DNA from: Deltaproteobacteria bacterium
GTDB taxonomy: Bacteria; Desulfobacterota; Desulfobacteria; Desulfobacterales; UBA11574
Length of the DNA stretch: 5,928 nucleotides
Direction of reading: 5' to 3'
Assembly: GCA_019313025.1 (NCBI GenBank)
Contig: JAFDCA010000377.1
Coordinates: 1 to 5,928, forward strand
Part shown: piece after piece, positions 1-5,504 of the stretch
Layout: each line of letters begins with the position of its first letter
How positions within the stretch are numbered: the first letter of the stretch is position 1
Made by a program: the position numbers and the translations under genes
The notes under the pieces: generated by a model
What the model saw: the letters and a program-made list of their open reading frames with translations, nothing else
What the model was told of the DNA's origin: nothing
Database searches by the model: none

Positions 1-54
1 AAATTAGAGCGCGTTAAAGAGAACATCTTCGAAGTATTTCAAATTAAAACATAA
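1..54 (+). CDS. possible 3' end of an upstream gene (17 codons)
   Basis: Frame 1 is open from the window edge to a TAA at 52-54 and reads KLERVKENIFEVFQIKT, a charged, amphipathic stretch that would suit a C-terminal helix. The visible part is too short to assign a family, and an open stretch of 17 codons can occur by chance. If real, the left arm of the inverted repeat at 9-26 lies inside its coding sequence. Function unknown. Confidence 0.3.
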   Translation, partial: KLERVKENIFEVFQIKT

Positions 55-110
55 AATCAAACTACTGAACGAAATTCTAAAAGGCCATGGACATGTTCTC
101 TTTTACGCGC
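9..110. repeat. 18-bp imperfect inverted repeat with a 66-bp interior
   Basis: Bases 9-26 (gcgcgttaaagagaacat) match the reverse complement of 93-110 (gcgcgtaaaagagaacat) at 17 of 18 positions. The interior is AT-rich and contains the palindromes CTTCGAAG (27-34) and CCATGG (85-90). The right arm is followed by TTTTGTTT. No clear target-site duplication flanks the arms (left ...attaga, right ttttgt...). It could be a MITE-like mobile remnant, a long-loop RNA hairpin downstream of an upstream gene, or the trace of an inverted duplication. In matching phase both arms encode R-V-K-E-N, so a duplicated gene end is another possibility. Confidence 0.55.
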
Positions 111-211
111 TTTTGTTTGCGAGTTCTTGCAGATCTCAACGAAATTATCCGGCGGATGAAACGGAATGTTATTCTGACAATAGCTATAACAGGAAATACC
201 ATGAACATGTT
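85..211. repeat. pair of 13-bp direct repeats, CCATGRACATGTT
   Basis: CCATGGACATGTT (85-97) and CCATGAACATGTT (199-211) differ at one base and lie 114 bp apart. The first overlaps the right arm of the inverted repeat at 9-110. Both contain the palindrome ACATGT, so they could be protein-binding half-sites or remnants of an older duplication. The DNA between them has short open frames on both strands but none with good start signals. Confidence 0.35.
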
Positions 212-287
212 TAGAACCTGGAAAATCATCTGTTGAATACAAAAAAGCATAAAACAAATATTAAGATACTAATAATACAGGTAAATA

Positions 288-317
288 TTAAGACTGGCAA
301 CAGTCAGCCACTATAAT
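288..317 (+). promoter_or_regulatory. candidate mutY promoter (TTAAGA-N18-TATAAT)
   Basis: A perfect TATAAT lies at 312-317, with a weak -35-like TTAAGA at 288-293, 18 bp away. Transcription would begin near 324, after the ATG at 321, so it would give either a leaderless message or translation from the ATG at 336. No Shine-Dalgarno precedes either ATG. The match may be chance in AT-rich DNA. Confidence 0.25.
292..305 (+). other. small hairpin with GCAA tetraloop before mutY
   Basis: GACTG (292-296) and CAGTC (301-305) form a perfect 5-bp stem closing a GCAA loop of the stable GNRA class, 15 bases before the mutY ATG. An alternative pairing TGGC (295-298) with GCCA (307-310) is also possible. 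It would matter only if transcription starts upstream of 292. There is no following T-run, so it is not an intrinsic terminator. Confidence 0.3.
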
Positions 318-320
318 TTT

Positions 321-1388
321 ATGGCGTTTAAAGAAATGAATCATACCCGAAAACTTCTTAAGGAATGGTACCGTCATCATCATCGTCGACTCCCCTGGCG
401 TGAAACCGATGATCCTTATCGGATATGGGTTTCCGAGGTGATGCTTCAGCAAACTCAGGTACAAACCGTTTTGCCTTATTATCAGCAATTTTTGCGCGAT
501 TTTCCGGATGTAAAAACGCTTGCAAATGCCAACTTGCAGGCGGTGTTAAAGGCCTGGGAAGGGTTGGGGTATTATGCCAGAGCGCGCAACATGCATCGAT
601 CAGCAAGGGTTATATCCGAAAAACATGCAGGGAAATTTCCGGATTCCTGGGACGTGCTTCGGGAATTGCCGGGCATAGGGGATTATATTGCTTCTGCGGT
701 TTTAAGCATTGCTTTCAATCAACCCTATGCTGTTTTGGACGGCAATGTCAAAAGGGTTCTGGCCCGGTTCTATGAAATTCCTGAACCGGTTAACAAATCG
801 TCTTCCTACAAGACATTCAAAAAAATTGCCGATGATTTGCTGGATCGACGTGATCCGGGTGTGTTCAATCAGGCCTTGATGGAATTGGGTGCTTTGGTTT
901 GTAAACCCCAAAAACCCGATTGCAGCAATTGCCCGGTCCATTCCCGGTGCCGTGCCAACCAAGCAGGCCATGTCAATCAATTCCCCAGACGTATCCGGAA
1001 GCCTAAAACTCCCCTGCACAATATCGCCGTGGGGGTGATATACAAAAATAACCATATGCTGATCACACGCCGAAAATCCGAGGGGCTGTTGGGAGGTTTA
1101 TGGGAATTTCCCGGCGGTAAAATCGGAAAACATGAACGTCCCGAACAGGCCTGTGTCAGAGAAATCAAGGAGGAAGTGAATCTGAACGTGTCGATCACCG
1201 GCCATATCGCACAGGTCAAACATGCCTATACACATTTTAAAATTGTTATGGAAGTCTTTTCCTGTCGGTATGTATCCGGTGATGTAAGACTCAAGGGTCC
1301 GGTGGATTTCCGATGGATAACCCTTGGAGAGATCGATCAGTATCCGTTCCCCAAAGCCAATCATAAGTTCATTCATCTTTTAAGTTAA
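321..1388 (+). CDS. mutY: A/G-specific adenine glycosylase MutY with MutT-like Nudix domain
   Basis: This base-excision repair enzyme removes adenine mispaired with 8-oxoguanine or G. The protein has 355 residues, a normal MutY length. The N-terminal HhH-GPD glycosylase domain has catalytic Glu39 in SEVMLQQTQV, the helix-hairpin-helix LPGIGDYIASAV (116-127) and catalytic Asp140 in LDGNVKRVL. The [4Fe-4S] loop is C194-x6-C201-x2-C204-x5-C210. The C-terminal domain (from about 234) resembles MutT: WEFPGGK (261-267) leads into a near-complete Nudix box at 266-288 (G266, E272, R280-E281, E284-E285; Asn287 replaces the usual Gly). HAYTHF (301-306) corresponds to the FSH loop that recognises 8-oxoG in MutY. 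The ATG at 321 is the first start after a stop at 282-284; ATG 336 is a rival, and neither has a Shine-Dalgarno. The last 20 bases overlap the end of convergent arcC. Identity is very secure; the start is not. Confidence 0.96.
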   Translation: MAFKEMNHTRKLLKEWYRHHHRRLPWRETDDPYRIWVSEVMLQQTQVQTVLPYYQQFLRDFPDVKTLANANLQAVLKAWEGLGYYARARNMHRSARVISEKHAGKFPDSWDVLRELPGIGDYIASAVLSIAFNQPYAVLDGNVKRVLARFYEIPEPVNKSSSYKTFKKIADDLLDRRDPGVFNQALMELGALVCKPQKPDCSNCPVHSRCRANQAGHVNQFPRRIRKPKTPLHNIAVGVIYKNNHMLITRRKSEGLLGGLWEFPGGKIGKHERPEQACVREIKEEVNLNVSITGHIAQVKHAYTHFKIVMEVFSCRYVSGDVRLKGPVDFRWITLGEIDQYPFPKANHKFIHLLS

Positions 1389-2316
1389 TAATTTCGGTTC
1401 CCGATTCTCCCTTAACGGCGTTTTCGATATCTTCAATGGACGCAATGACAGCCCTCTTGCCGGATTTTTGAACAAACTGGACAGCGGCGTCAATTTTAGG
1501 TCCCATGGTACCGGGAGGAAAATGTCCCTCGGCTAAAAATCGGGTGGCCTGCGGGATGGTTAATGATCTGAAAAATTTCTGGTTTTTTGTTCCATAGTTC
1601 AGTGCAGCGCCTTGAACATCGGTGGCTATCAAAAATATATCCACGCCCACCTCTTCAGCCAGTTTTGCGCTGGCCAGGTCCTTGTCAATGACCGCATCCA
1701 CTCCGCTAAAACTTCGCCCTTTTCGAATCACCGGTATGCCACCTCCACCACAGCAAATTACGATAAATTGCATATCGATGAGTTTTTTAATTTCCCGTTT
1801 TTCTACTATGGTAACCGGTAAGGGAGAGGCCACTACCCGGCGATATCCCTTAGCGGTTTTTCGGGTCGAATAGGGAAGTGTCTGCGCTTTGGCTTTTGTA
1901 AATACGGGGCCGACAGGTTTTGATGGGTTTAAAAACGCCGGATCATTTTTATCTACCACCACATAACTCAAAAGGCTTACGAAATAATGTTCACTGTCAT
2001 CTCCAAGCTTCATCAATTCCGTATCCAGGGTTGATTCGATCATGTAGCCGATTTGCCCCTGCGTCTGGGCTACCAAGATCTCCAGCGGCAGTTGCGGAAC
2101 TGCATCACAGCTTTCCTGTTTCAACATGAGGTCGCCCACCTGGGGGCCGTTACCATGGGTGATGATGATTCTATAAGTTCTGGAAAGTTTCGCAATCTGC
2201 CGAACAGGAATTTTTAAATTTTCAAACTGTTCATCAACCGTTCCTTTTTGACCTTTTCGAATCAGCGCGTTGCCACCCAATGCCACCAGAAGGATCTGTT
2301 TATTCTTTTTTATCAT
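1369..2316 (-). CDS. arcC: carbamate kinase
   Basis: Reversible cytoplasmic enzyme: carbamoyl phosphate + ADP gives carbamate + ATP, the energy-yielding last step of arginine, citrulline or other carbamoyl catabolism. The 315-residue product matches the usual length of about 310. Amino-acid-kinase family motifs are present in order: ALGGNAL (12-18), THGNGPQVG (53-61), NPSKPVGP (130-137), RRVVASPLP (159-167), CGGGGIPV (189-196), GVDAVIDKDLASAKLA (205-220), ATDV (231-234) and PPGTMGPKIDAA (267-278). It is the last gene of the minus-strand operon. Its ATG lies inside the end of the preceding gene (17-bp overlap, 2300-2316), with AAAGG at 2322-2326 five bases before the start, which suggests translational coupling. 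Its 3' end overlaps mutY by 20 bp with no visible terminator. In some archaea a carbamate-kinase-like enzyme works in the synthetic direction; the catabolic role here is inferred from rocD. Confidence 0.95.
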   Translation of the reverse strand: MIKKNKQILLVALGGNALIRKGQKGTVDEQFENLKIPVRQIAKLSRTYRIIITHGNGPQVGDLMLKQESCDAVPQLPLEILVAQTQGQIGYMIESTLDTELMKLGDDSEHYFVSLLSYVVVDKNDPAFLNPSKPVGPVFTKAKAQTLPYSTRKTAKGYRRVVASPLPVTIVEKREIKKLIDMQFIVICCGGGGIPVIRKGRSFSGVDAVIDKDLASAKLAEEVGVDIFLIATDVQGAALNYGTKNQKFFRSLTIPQATRFLAEGHFPPGTMGPKIDAAVQFVQKSGKRAVIASIEDIENAVKGESGTEIINLKDE

Positions 2317-3658
2317 AAGGACCTTTCTTACAAGTACTATCTATTTTTTGCAGACGTTCAAGCAATACATCCTCCAGAAGAGGATTGCCGTGATTCTTGT
2401 ATTCGTAACGCACCCGAAGGGTCGGTTTGTTAATTGTGAGTAGTTTTGCCAGGTCGATAGGCGTCGCACAAAGAACCAGATCGCATTCAGCCTGATTAAT
2501 GGTTAATTCCAGATCATGGATTTGCGTTTTACTGTATCCCATTGCCGGAAGCACCGCGCCGACGTTCGGATATCGATGATAGGTGTCTTTAATAGTCCCT
2601 GCGGCATGCTTTTTAGGATCAACAATTTCAGCTGCTTCATGCATTTTTGCGGCAATGAGGCCGGCGCCGTAAGACATTCCGCCATGGGTCAAGGTAGGAC
2701 CGTCTTCGATAACCAGAACACGCTTCCCTTTAATCTGCACGGGATCGTCCACCAGTATGTCCGATTCCGCCAGAACAATTTCAGCACCGGGCGCATGGGT
2801 TTCAACATTTCTACGAACCGTTTCTATCTGTCGGGGGGCCGCGCTGTCCACCTTGTTGATCACCGCAATGTCCGCCATAAGCATGTTGGTTTCGCCGGGG
2901 TAGTAAAGAAGTTCGTGGCCGGCCCTGTGGGGATCGAAAACCACAATATGCACGTCGGGATAATAAAAAGGCGTATCATTGTTTCCACCGTCCCACACGA
3001 TGACATCCGCTTCCTTTTCCGCAGCCTTGAGAATCTGCCCATAATCGATACCGGAATAGACGACGATACCTTGAGATACCAAGGGTTCATATTCTTCTCT
3101 TTCTTCTATGGTGCACTGCTGGTTTTTGATATCTTCATAAGAGGCAAAGCGTTGGATCACCTGGCGGGTCAAATCTCCGTAGGGCATGGGATGGCGGACT
3201 GCCACGACCTGCTTACCGTAAGATTTCATGATTTTGATAACGTGACGTGTGGTTTGGGATTTGCCGCATCCTGTGCGGACGGCACAAACCGCCACCACGG
3301 TTTTTTTGGATTTTAGCATGGTATAGGTTGCACCGATAAAAATGAAGTCCGCTCCGCCGGCCATGACCATAGAAGCCTTGTGCATCACGTCTGTATGAGA
3401 CATATCGCTGTAGGAAAATGCCACCAGATCCACCTTGTATTCGCGAATCAGGTCGGCGAGTTGATTTTCGGGATAGATGGGAACGCCTTCGGGATAAAGA
3501 TCTCCCGCAAGCTCCGGCGGATAGAGCCGACCATCGATGTTCGGTATTTGAGCTGCCGTAAATCCGAGCACCTTGTAACGGTTATTATCTTTGAAATAGA
3601 CATTGAAATTGTGAAAATCCCGGCCGGCAGCGCCCATAATAATGACTTTTTCAACCAT
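2300..3658 (-). CDS. cyclic 2,3-diphosphoglycerate synthetase-like P-loop protein (COG2403 type)
   Basis: The 452-residue protein belongs by its motifs to the family named after archaeal cyclic 2,3-diphosphoglycerate synthetase, which uses ATP to close an intramolecular phosphoanhydride. Bacterial members are usually annotated as predicted GTPases. The N-terminal Rossmann-like part begins VIIMGAAGRDFHNFN (5-19). The central P-loop is AVRTGCGKSQTT (126-137), with Val127 where a classical Walker A has its first Gly. Further marks are RHPMPYGDL (155-163), a Walker-B-like VIVWDGGNNDTPF (219-231), FDPHRAGHE (241-249), NKVD (268-271, like a G4 guanine-specificity motif) and EDGPTLTHGGMSYGAG (318-333). 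No signal peptide or membrane segment is seen. GGGAG at 3665-3669 sits well before the ATG. It lies 58 bp after rocD, and its end overlaps the start of arcC. The context suggests a role in ornithine or carbamoyl phosphate metabolism rather than archaeal-type osmolyte synthesis, but the true substrate is unknown. Confidence 0.85.
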   Translation of the reverse strand: MVEKVIIMGAAGRDFHNFNVYFKDNNRYKVLGFTAAQIPNIDGRLYPPELAGDLYPEGVPIYPENQLADLIREYKVDLVAFSYSDMSHTDVMHKASMVMAGGADFIFIGATYTMLKSKKTVVAVCAVRTGCGKSQTTRHVIKIMKSYGKQVVAVRHPMPYGDLTRQVIQRFASYEDIKNQQCTIEEREEYEPLVSQGIVVYSGIDYGQILKAAEKEADVIVWDGGNNDTPFYYPDVHIVVFDPHRAGHELLYYPGETNMLMADIAVINKVDSAAPRQIETVRRNVETHAPGAEIVLAESDILVDDPVQIKGKRVLVIEDGPTLTHGGMSYGAGLIAAKMHEAAEIVDPKKHAAGTIKDTYHRYPNVGAVLPAMGYSKTQIHDLELTINQAECDLVLCATPIDLAKLLTINKPTLRVRYEYKNHGNPLLEDVLLERLQKIDSTCKKGPYDKKE

Positions 3659-3716
3659 TTACTTCTCCCAAATAGCATGCCTATTAATTTGACTTCAAAA
3701 TACACTGATAAAAAAA

Positions 3717-4937
3717 TCAAACCGATCTTTTGTCGGGATTTTGGGTTAGAACCGGTCTTATCCTGTCTATCGCCCAGTCGATTTCTTCTTTGGTGATCAC
3801 CAGCGGCGGCGCAAATCGGATAACGTTTTCATGGGTTTCTTTGCAAAGTAACCCCTTTGTTTTGAGGTCTTCACAGAAACGCCGGGCGCCACCGGCTTCC
3901 GGTAGGAGTTCAACGCCGATCAAAAGACCTTTTCCTCTGATTTCTTTGATGAAAGGGCTTTGGATTGTTTTCAGTTGAGACAAAAAATATTCTCCCATTT
4001 CTCTGGAATTTTCGATCATATTCTCTTCGACCAGGACCTTAAGTGCAGTTCGTGCTACGGCGCATGCCAGGGGGTTGCCGCCGAACGTGCTCCCATGGTC
4101 GCCGGGCATGAAGACACCCAGCACCTCCTTATTCGACAAAACCGCTGAAATGGGATAGAATCCTCCGGAGAGCGCTTTGCCTATTACCGTGACATCGGCT
4201 TCGATACCATCATGTTCTTCTGCTAAAAGCTTTCCTGTCCGGCCTAATCCAGTCTGAATCTCATCCAAAATCAACACAATGTCCTTTTTTTCGCAGATAG
4301 CTTTAACGTCTTTAAGATATCCGGACGGCGGGACGATCACCCCGGCTTCTCCTTGGATCGGTTCCAAAAGAACCCCAACCGTAGAAGGTGTGATGGCTTT
4401 TTCAAGTGCCGCAGCATCGCCGAACGGGACGATTTTAAATCCCTGAGGAAAGGGGCCGAATCCGTTCCTGTATTGGTCTTCGGTACTGAATCCGATAATG
4501 GCGATGGTCCGGCCATGAAAATTATTTTCACAAACGATAATTTCCGCCATGTCACGAGGGATGCCCTTGACCTTGTAACCCCATTTTCGAACCGCCTTTA
4601 TGACGGTTTCAACGGCTTCGGCGCCGCTGTTCATGGGCAACACCTTATGAGAGCGTGTCAATTCACAAAGCTCCTTGTAAAAAAGCCCCAGTTGATCGTT
4701 GCGAAACGCCCGAGAGGTCAGGGTCAGTCTTTGGACCTGTTCGATCATTGTTTGCATGATTTTGGGATGGCAATGTCCCTGATTGACAGCGGAATATGCA
4801 GACAGGCAATCCATGTACTTGTTGCCCTCCACGTCCCAAACCCACAACCGCTCTCCTCGGGTCAAAACCACATCCAACGGTTTATAGTTGTGGGCACCGA
4901 ACTCTTCTTCCAATTGTATGTAATGTTGCTGATTCAT
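3717..4937 (-). CDS. rocD: ornithine aminotransferase (ornithine-oxo-acid transaminase)
   Basis: PLP enzyme of the class III aminotransferases: L-ornithine + 2-oxoglutarate gives glutamate-5-semialdehyde + glutamate. The product has 406 residues from the ATG at 4937. Numbered from there, the motifs are HNYKPL with Tyr18, [12 protein letters not shown] with Tyr48, NSGAEAVE (103-110), EPIQGEAGV with Glu197, [13 protein letters not shown] with Asp225, [10 protein letters not shown] with PLP-binding Lys254, and [11 protein letters not shown] with Arg374. Tyr18, Tyr48, Glu197 and Arg374 correspond to Tyr55, Tyr85, Glu235 and Arg413 of human ornithine aminotransferase, the ornithine- and oxo-acid-binding set. 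This supports ornithine rather than acetylornithine or GABA as substrate. A longer reading from TTG 4949 would include the GGAGG Shine-Dalgarno, so the ATG is preferred. It is first in the operon with the COG2403-type gene and arcC. Confidence 0.94.
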   Translation of the reverse strand: MNQQHYIQLEEEFGAHNYKPLDVVLTRGERLWVWDVEGNKYMDCLSAYSAVNQGHCHPKIMQTMIEQVQRLTLTSRAFRNDQLGLFYKELCELTRSHKVLPMNSGAEAVETVIKAVRKWGYKVKGIPRDMAEIIVCENNFHGRTIAIIGFSTEDQYRNGFGPFPQGFKIVPFGDAAALEKAITPSTVGVLLEPIQGEAGVIVPPSGYLKDVKAICEKKDIVLILDEIQTGLGRTGKLLAEEHDGIEADVTVIGKALSGGFYPISAVLSNKEVLGVFMPGDHGSTFGGNPLACAVARTALKVLVEENMIENSREMGEYFLSQLKTIQSPFIKEIRGKGLLIGVELLPEAGGARRFCEDLKTKGLLCKETHENVIRFAPPLVITKEEIDWAIDRIRPVLTQNPDKRSV

Positions 4938-4942
4938 ATTGT

Positions 4943-4947
4943 CCTCC
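4943..4947 (-). promoter_or_regulatory. rocD Shine-Dalgarno that fixes the start
   Basis: GGAGG on the minus strand lies five bases before the ATG at 4937. It falls inside the four-codon extension that a TTG start at 4949 would give, so the TTG start is very unlikely. Confidence 0.85.
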
Positions 4948-4953
4948 AAATAG

Positions 4954-4967
4954 GTCTGACAACAGAC
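4954..4967 (-). other. small hairpin in the rocD leader
   Basis: GTCTG and CAGAC form a perfect 5-bp stem around a four-base loop, six bases upstream of the GGAGG in the probable 5' leader. It is too short to call an attenuator or riboswitch, but it could modulate ribosome access. There is no T-run. Confidence 0.25.
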
Positions 4968-5042
4968 ATCATTCAGGCAAATTCACAAGCCGGATTCGTA
5001 TGAGGTGGAAAGTAAATGAAGTCGCGAAACCAAATTAATCCT

Positions 5043-5094
5043 TGGCCTTAACCAACTGGAAGTTTATTGAATGCCAGCGAACTAGTCAAGGCCA
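5043..5094. promoter_or_regulatory. inverted repeat flanking the rocD promoter, possible operator pair
   Basis: GTCAAGGCCA (5085-5094) is inverted at 5043-5052 (TGGCCTTAAC, reverse complement GTTAAGGCCA), nine of ten bases matching. One arm overlaps the -35 hexamer and the other lies just after the predicted transcription start. Arm centres are 42 bp apart, about four turns of B-DNA, so proteins bound at both would face the same side. A short inner dyad CTGG/CCAG (5056-5059, 5074-5077) has nearly the same centre. This suits a looping repressor, but no regulator gene is in the window. Confidence 0.35.
5061..5089 (-). promoter_or_regulatory. probable sigma-70-type promoter of the rocD operon
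   Basis: On the minus strand TTGACT (5084-5089, five of six consensus bases) is followed after exactly 17 bp by TAAACT (5061-5066, four of six). Transcription would start near 5054, leaving a leader of about 117 bases before the rocD ATG. No better pair was seen in the region, and there is no clear sigma-54 GG/GC pattern. The call rests on consensus matching only. Confidence 0.45.
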
Positions 5095-5215
5095 TAAATT
5101 AATAGTTGCTGAAGGAAAATGCTATTTATGTTAAGTTTTAAACAAGCGGCAATCTTGCACGGCCGTTTCTGTTATTTGGTAAATATTTAGAATAAAATTA
5201 TCGCCAAAAATATAT

Positions 5216-5243
5216 TTGATCTAAGCATGGCGAAAGATATGAT
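5216..5243 (+). promoter_or_regulatory. candidate promoter for the SBBP-repeat gene
   Basis: TTGATC (5216-5221) and TATGAT (5238-5243, five of six consensus) are separated by 16 bp. Transcription would begin near 5250, leaving a leader of about 255 bases. A nearer alternative is TTGATT (5415-5420) with TATGAA (5439-5444) at 18 bp. Both lie in AT-rich DNA where chance matches are common. Confidence 0.25.
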
Positions 5244-5443
5244 TACCTGAACCTTGCTTTTTATTTTGATTTAGTGATATAAATAAATAATTTATCGAAT
5301 ATAAACCTTTTATAACAACTTCCGTATGACTGAATTCTCCGGTTTTAATCGGAAACAACGTTTCGATGTTTTTAACGACGATTTTTGAATTGCTGCCGAT
5401 ATGTGTTGCTCGGCTTGATTCAAGACGCTGAATGGATTTATGA

Positions 5444-5458
5444 AATTAACCGTTAATT
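5444..5458. promoter_or_regulatory. 15-bp perfect palindrome upstream of the SBBP-repeat gene
   Basis: AATTAAC-C-GTTAATT is a perfect inverted repeat around a single C, 46 bases before the likely start codon. It would cover the transcription start of the nearer candidate promoter (5415-5444). An 11-bp palindrome CTTGA-T-TCAAG (5414-5424) overlaps the -35 element of the same candidate. Either could be an operator; no regulator is identified. Confidence 0.3.
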
Positions 5459-5504
5459 GCCCCGCTCATCTTATTCTCTTTCTGTGGAAAGGATATTTAA
5501 AGCA

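Larger units (their letters stand above)
55..320. other. AT-rich intergenic region upstream of mutY
   Basis: No gene can be supported here. Overlapping short frames exist on both strands: 49 codons on the plus strand at 87-236, and 57 codons (77-250) and 66 codons (57-257) on the minus strand. None has a proper ribosome binding site or a recognisable family motif. The stretch contains the right arm of the inverted repeat, the two 13-bp direct repeats and a small hairpin near 292-305. It probably also holds the mutY promoter. Confidence 0.6.
4938..5504. other. divergent intergenic region between rocD and the SBBP-repeat gene
   Basis: No gene can be supported in these 567 bases. The rocD-proximal part holds the leader, a likely promoter (5061-5089) and its flanking inverted repeat. 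The stretch 5100-5330 is very AT-rich, includes a 13-bp AT-only palindrome (5283-5295), and may carry a plus-strand promoter (5216-5243). Closer to the right-hand gene are palindromes at 5414-5424 and 5444-5458. Short plus-strand frames (20 codons from ATG 5326, 22 codons from ATG 5440) lack good ribosome binding sites. Confidence 0.6.

Noticed and set aside
87..236. 49-codon plus-strand frame (second ATG at 93 has an AAGG-like site)
   Set aside because: No recognisable motif, overlaps repeats and opposing frames; start signal too weak to call a gene.
77..250. 57-codon minus-strand frame with a hydrophobic start and basic tail
   Set aside because: No Shine-Dalgarno, overlapped by other frames on both strands, no known family; its membrane-like look can come from AT-rich sequence.
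57..257. 66-codon minus-strand frame with two HVHG motifs
   Set aside because: The HVHG motifs come from the 13-bp direct repeats rather than a transposase-like His-rich motif; no ribosome binding site or wider similarity seen.
2516..3316. 266-codon open frame on the plus strand
   Set aside because: It is antisense to the well-supported COG2403-type gene, has no family motif and no ribosome binding site; a shadow of the real reading frame.
3717..4949. Longer rocD from TTG 4949 (410 residues)
   Set aside because: The extra four codons contain the GGAGG ribosome binding site that serves the ATG at 4937.
4353..5003. 216-codon open frame on the plus strand
   Set aside because: It lies antisense to rocD, whose catalytic residues are all intact, and its translation shows no recognisable domain.
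5338..5353. Possible terminator hairpin TCCG/CGGA
   Set aside because: Only a 4-bp stem, and no T-run follows.
5326..5388. 20-codon plus-strand frame MTEFSGF...
   Set aside because: No ribosome binding site and too short to separate from chance.
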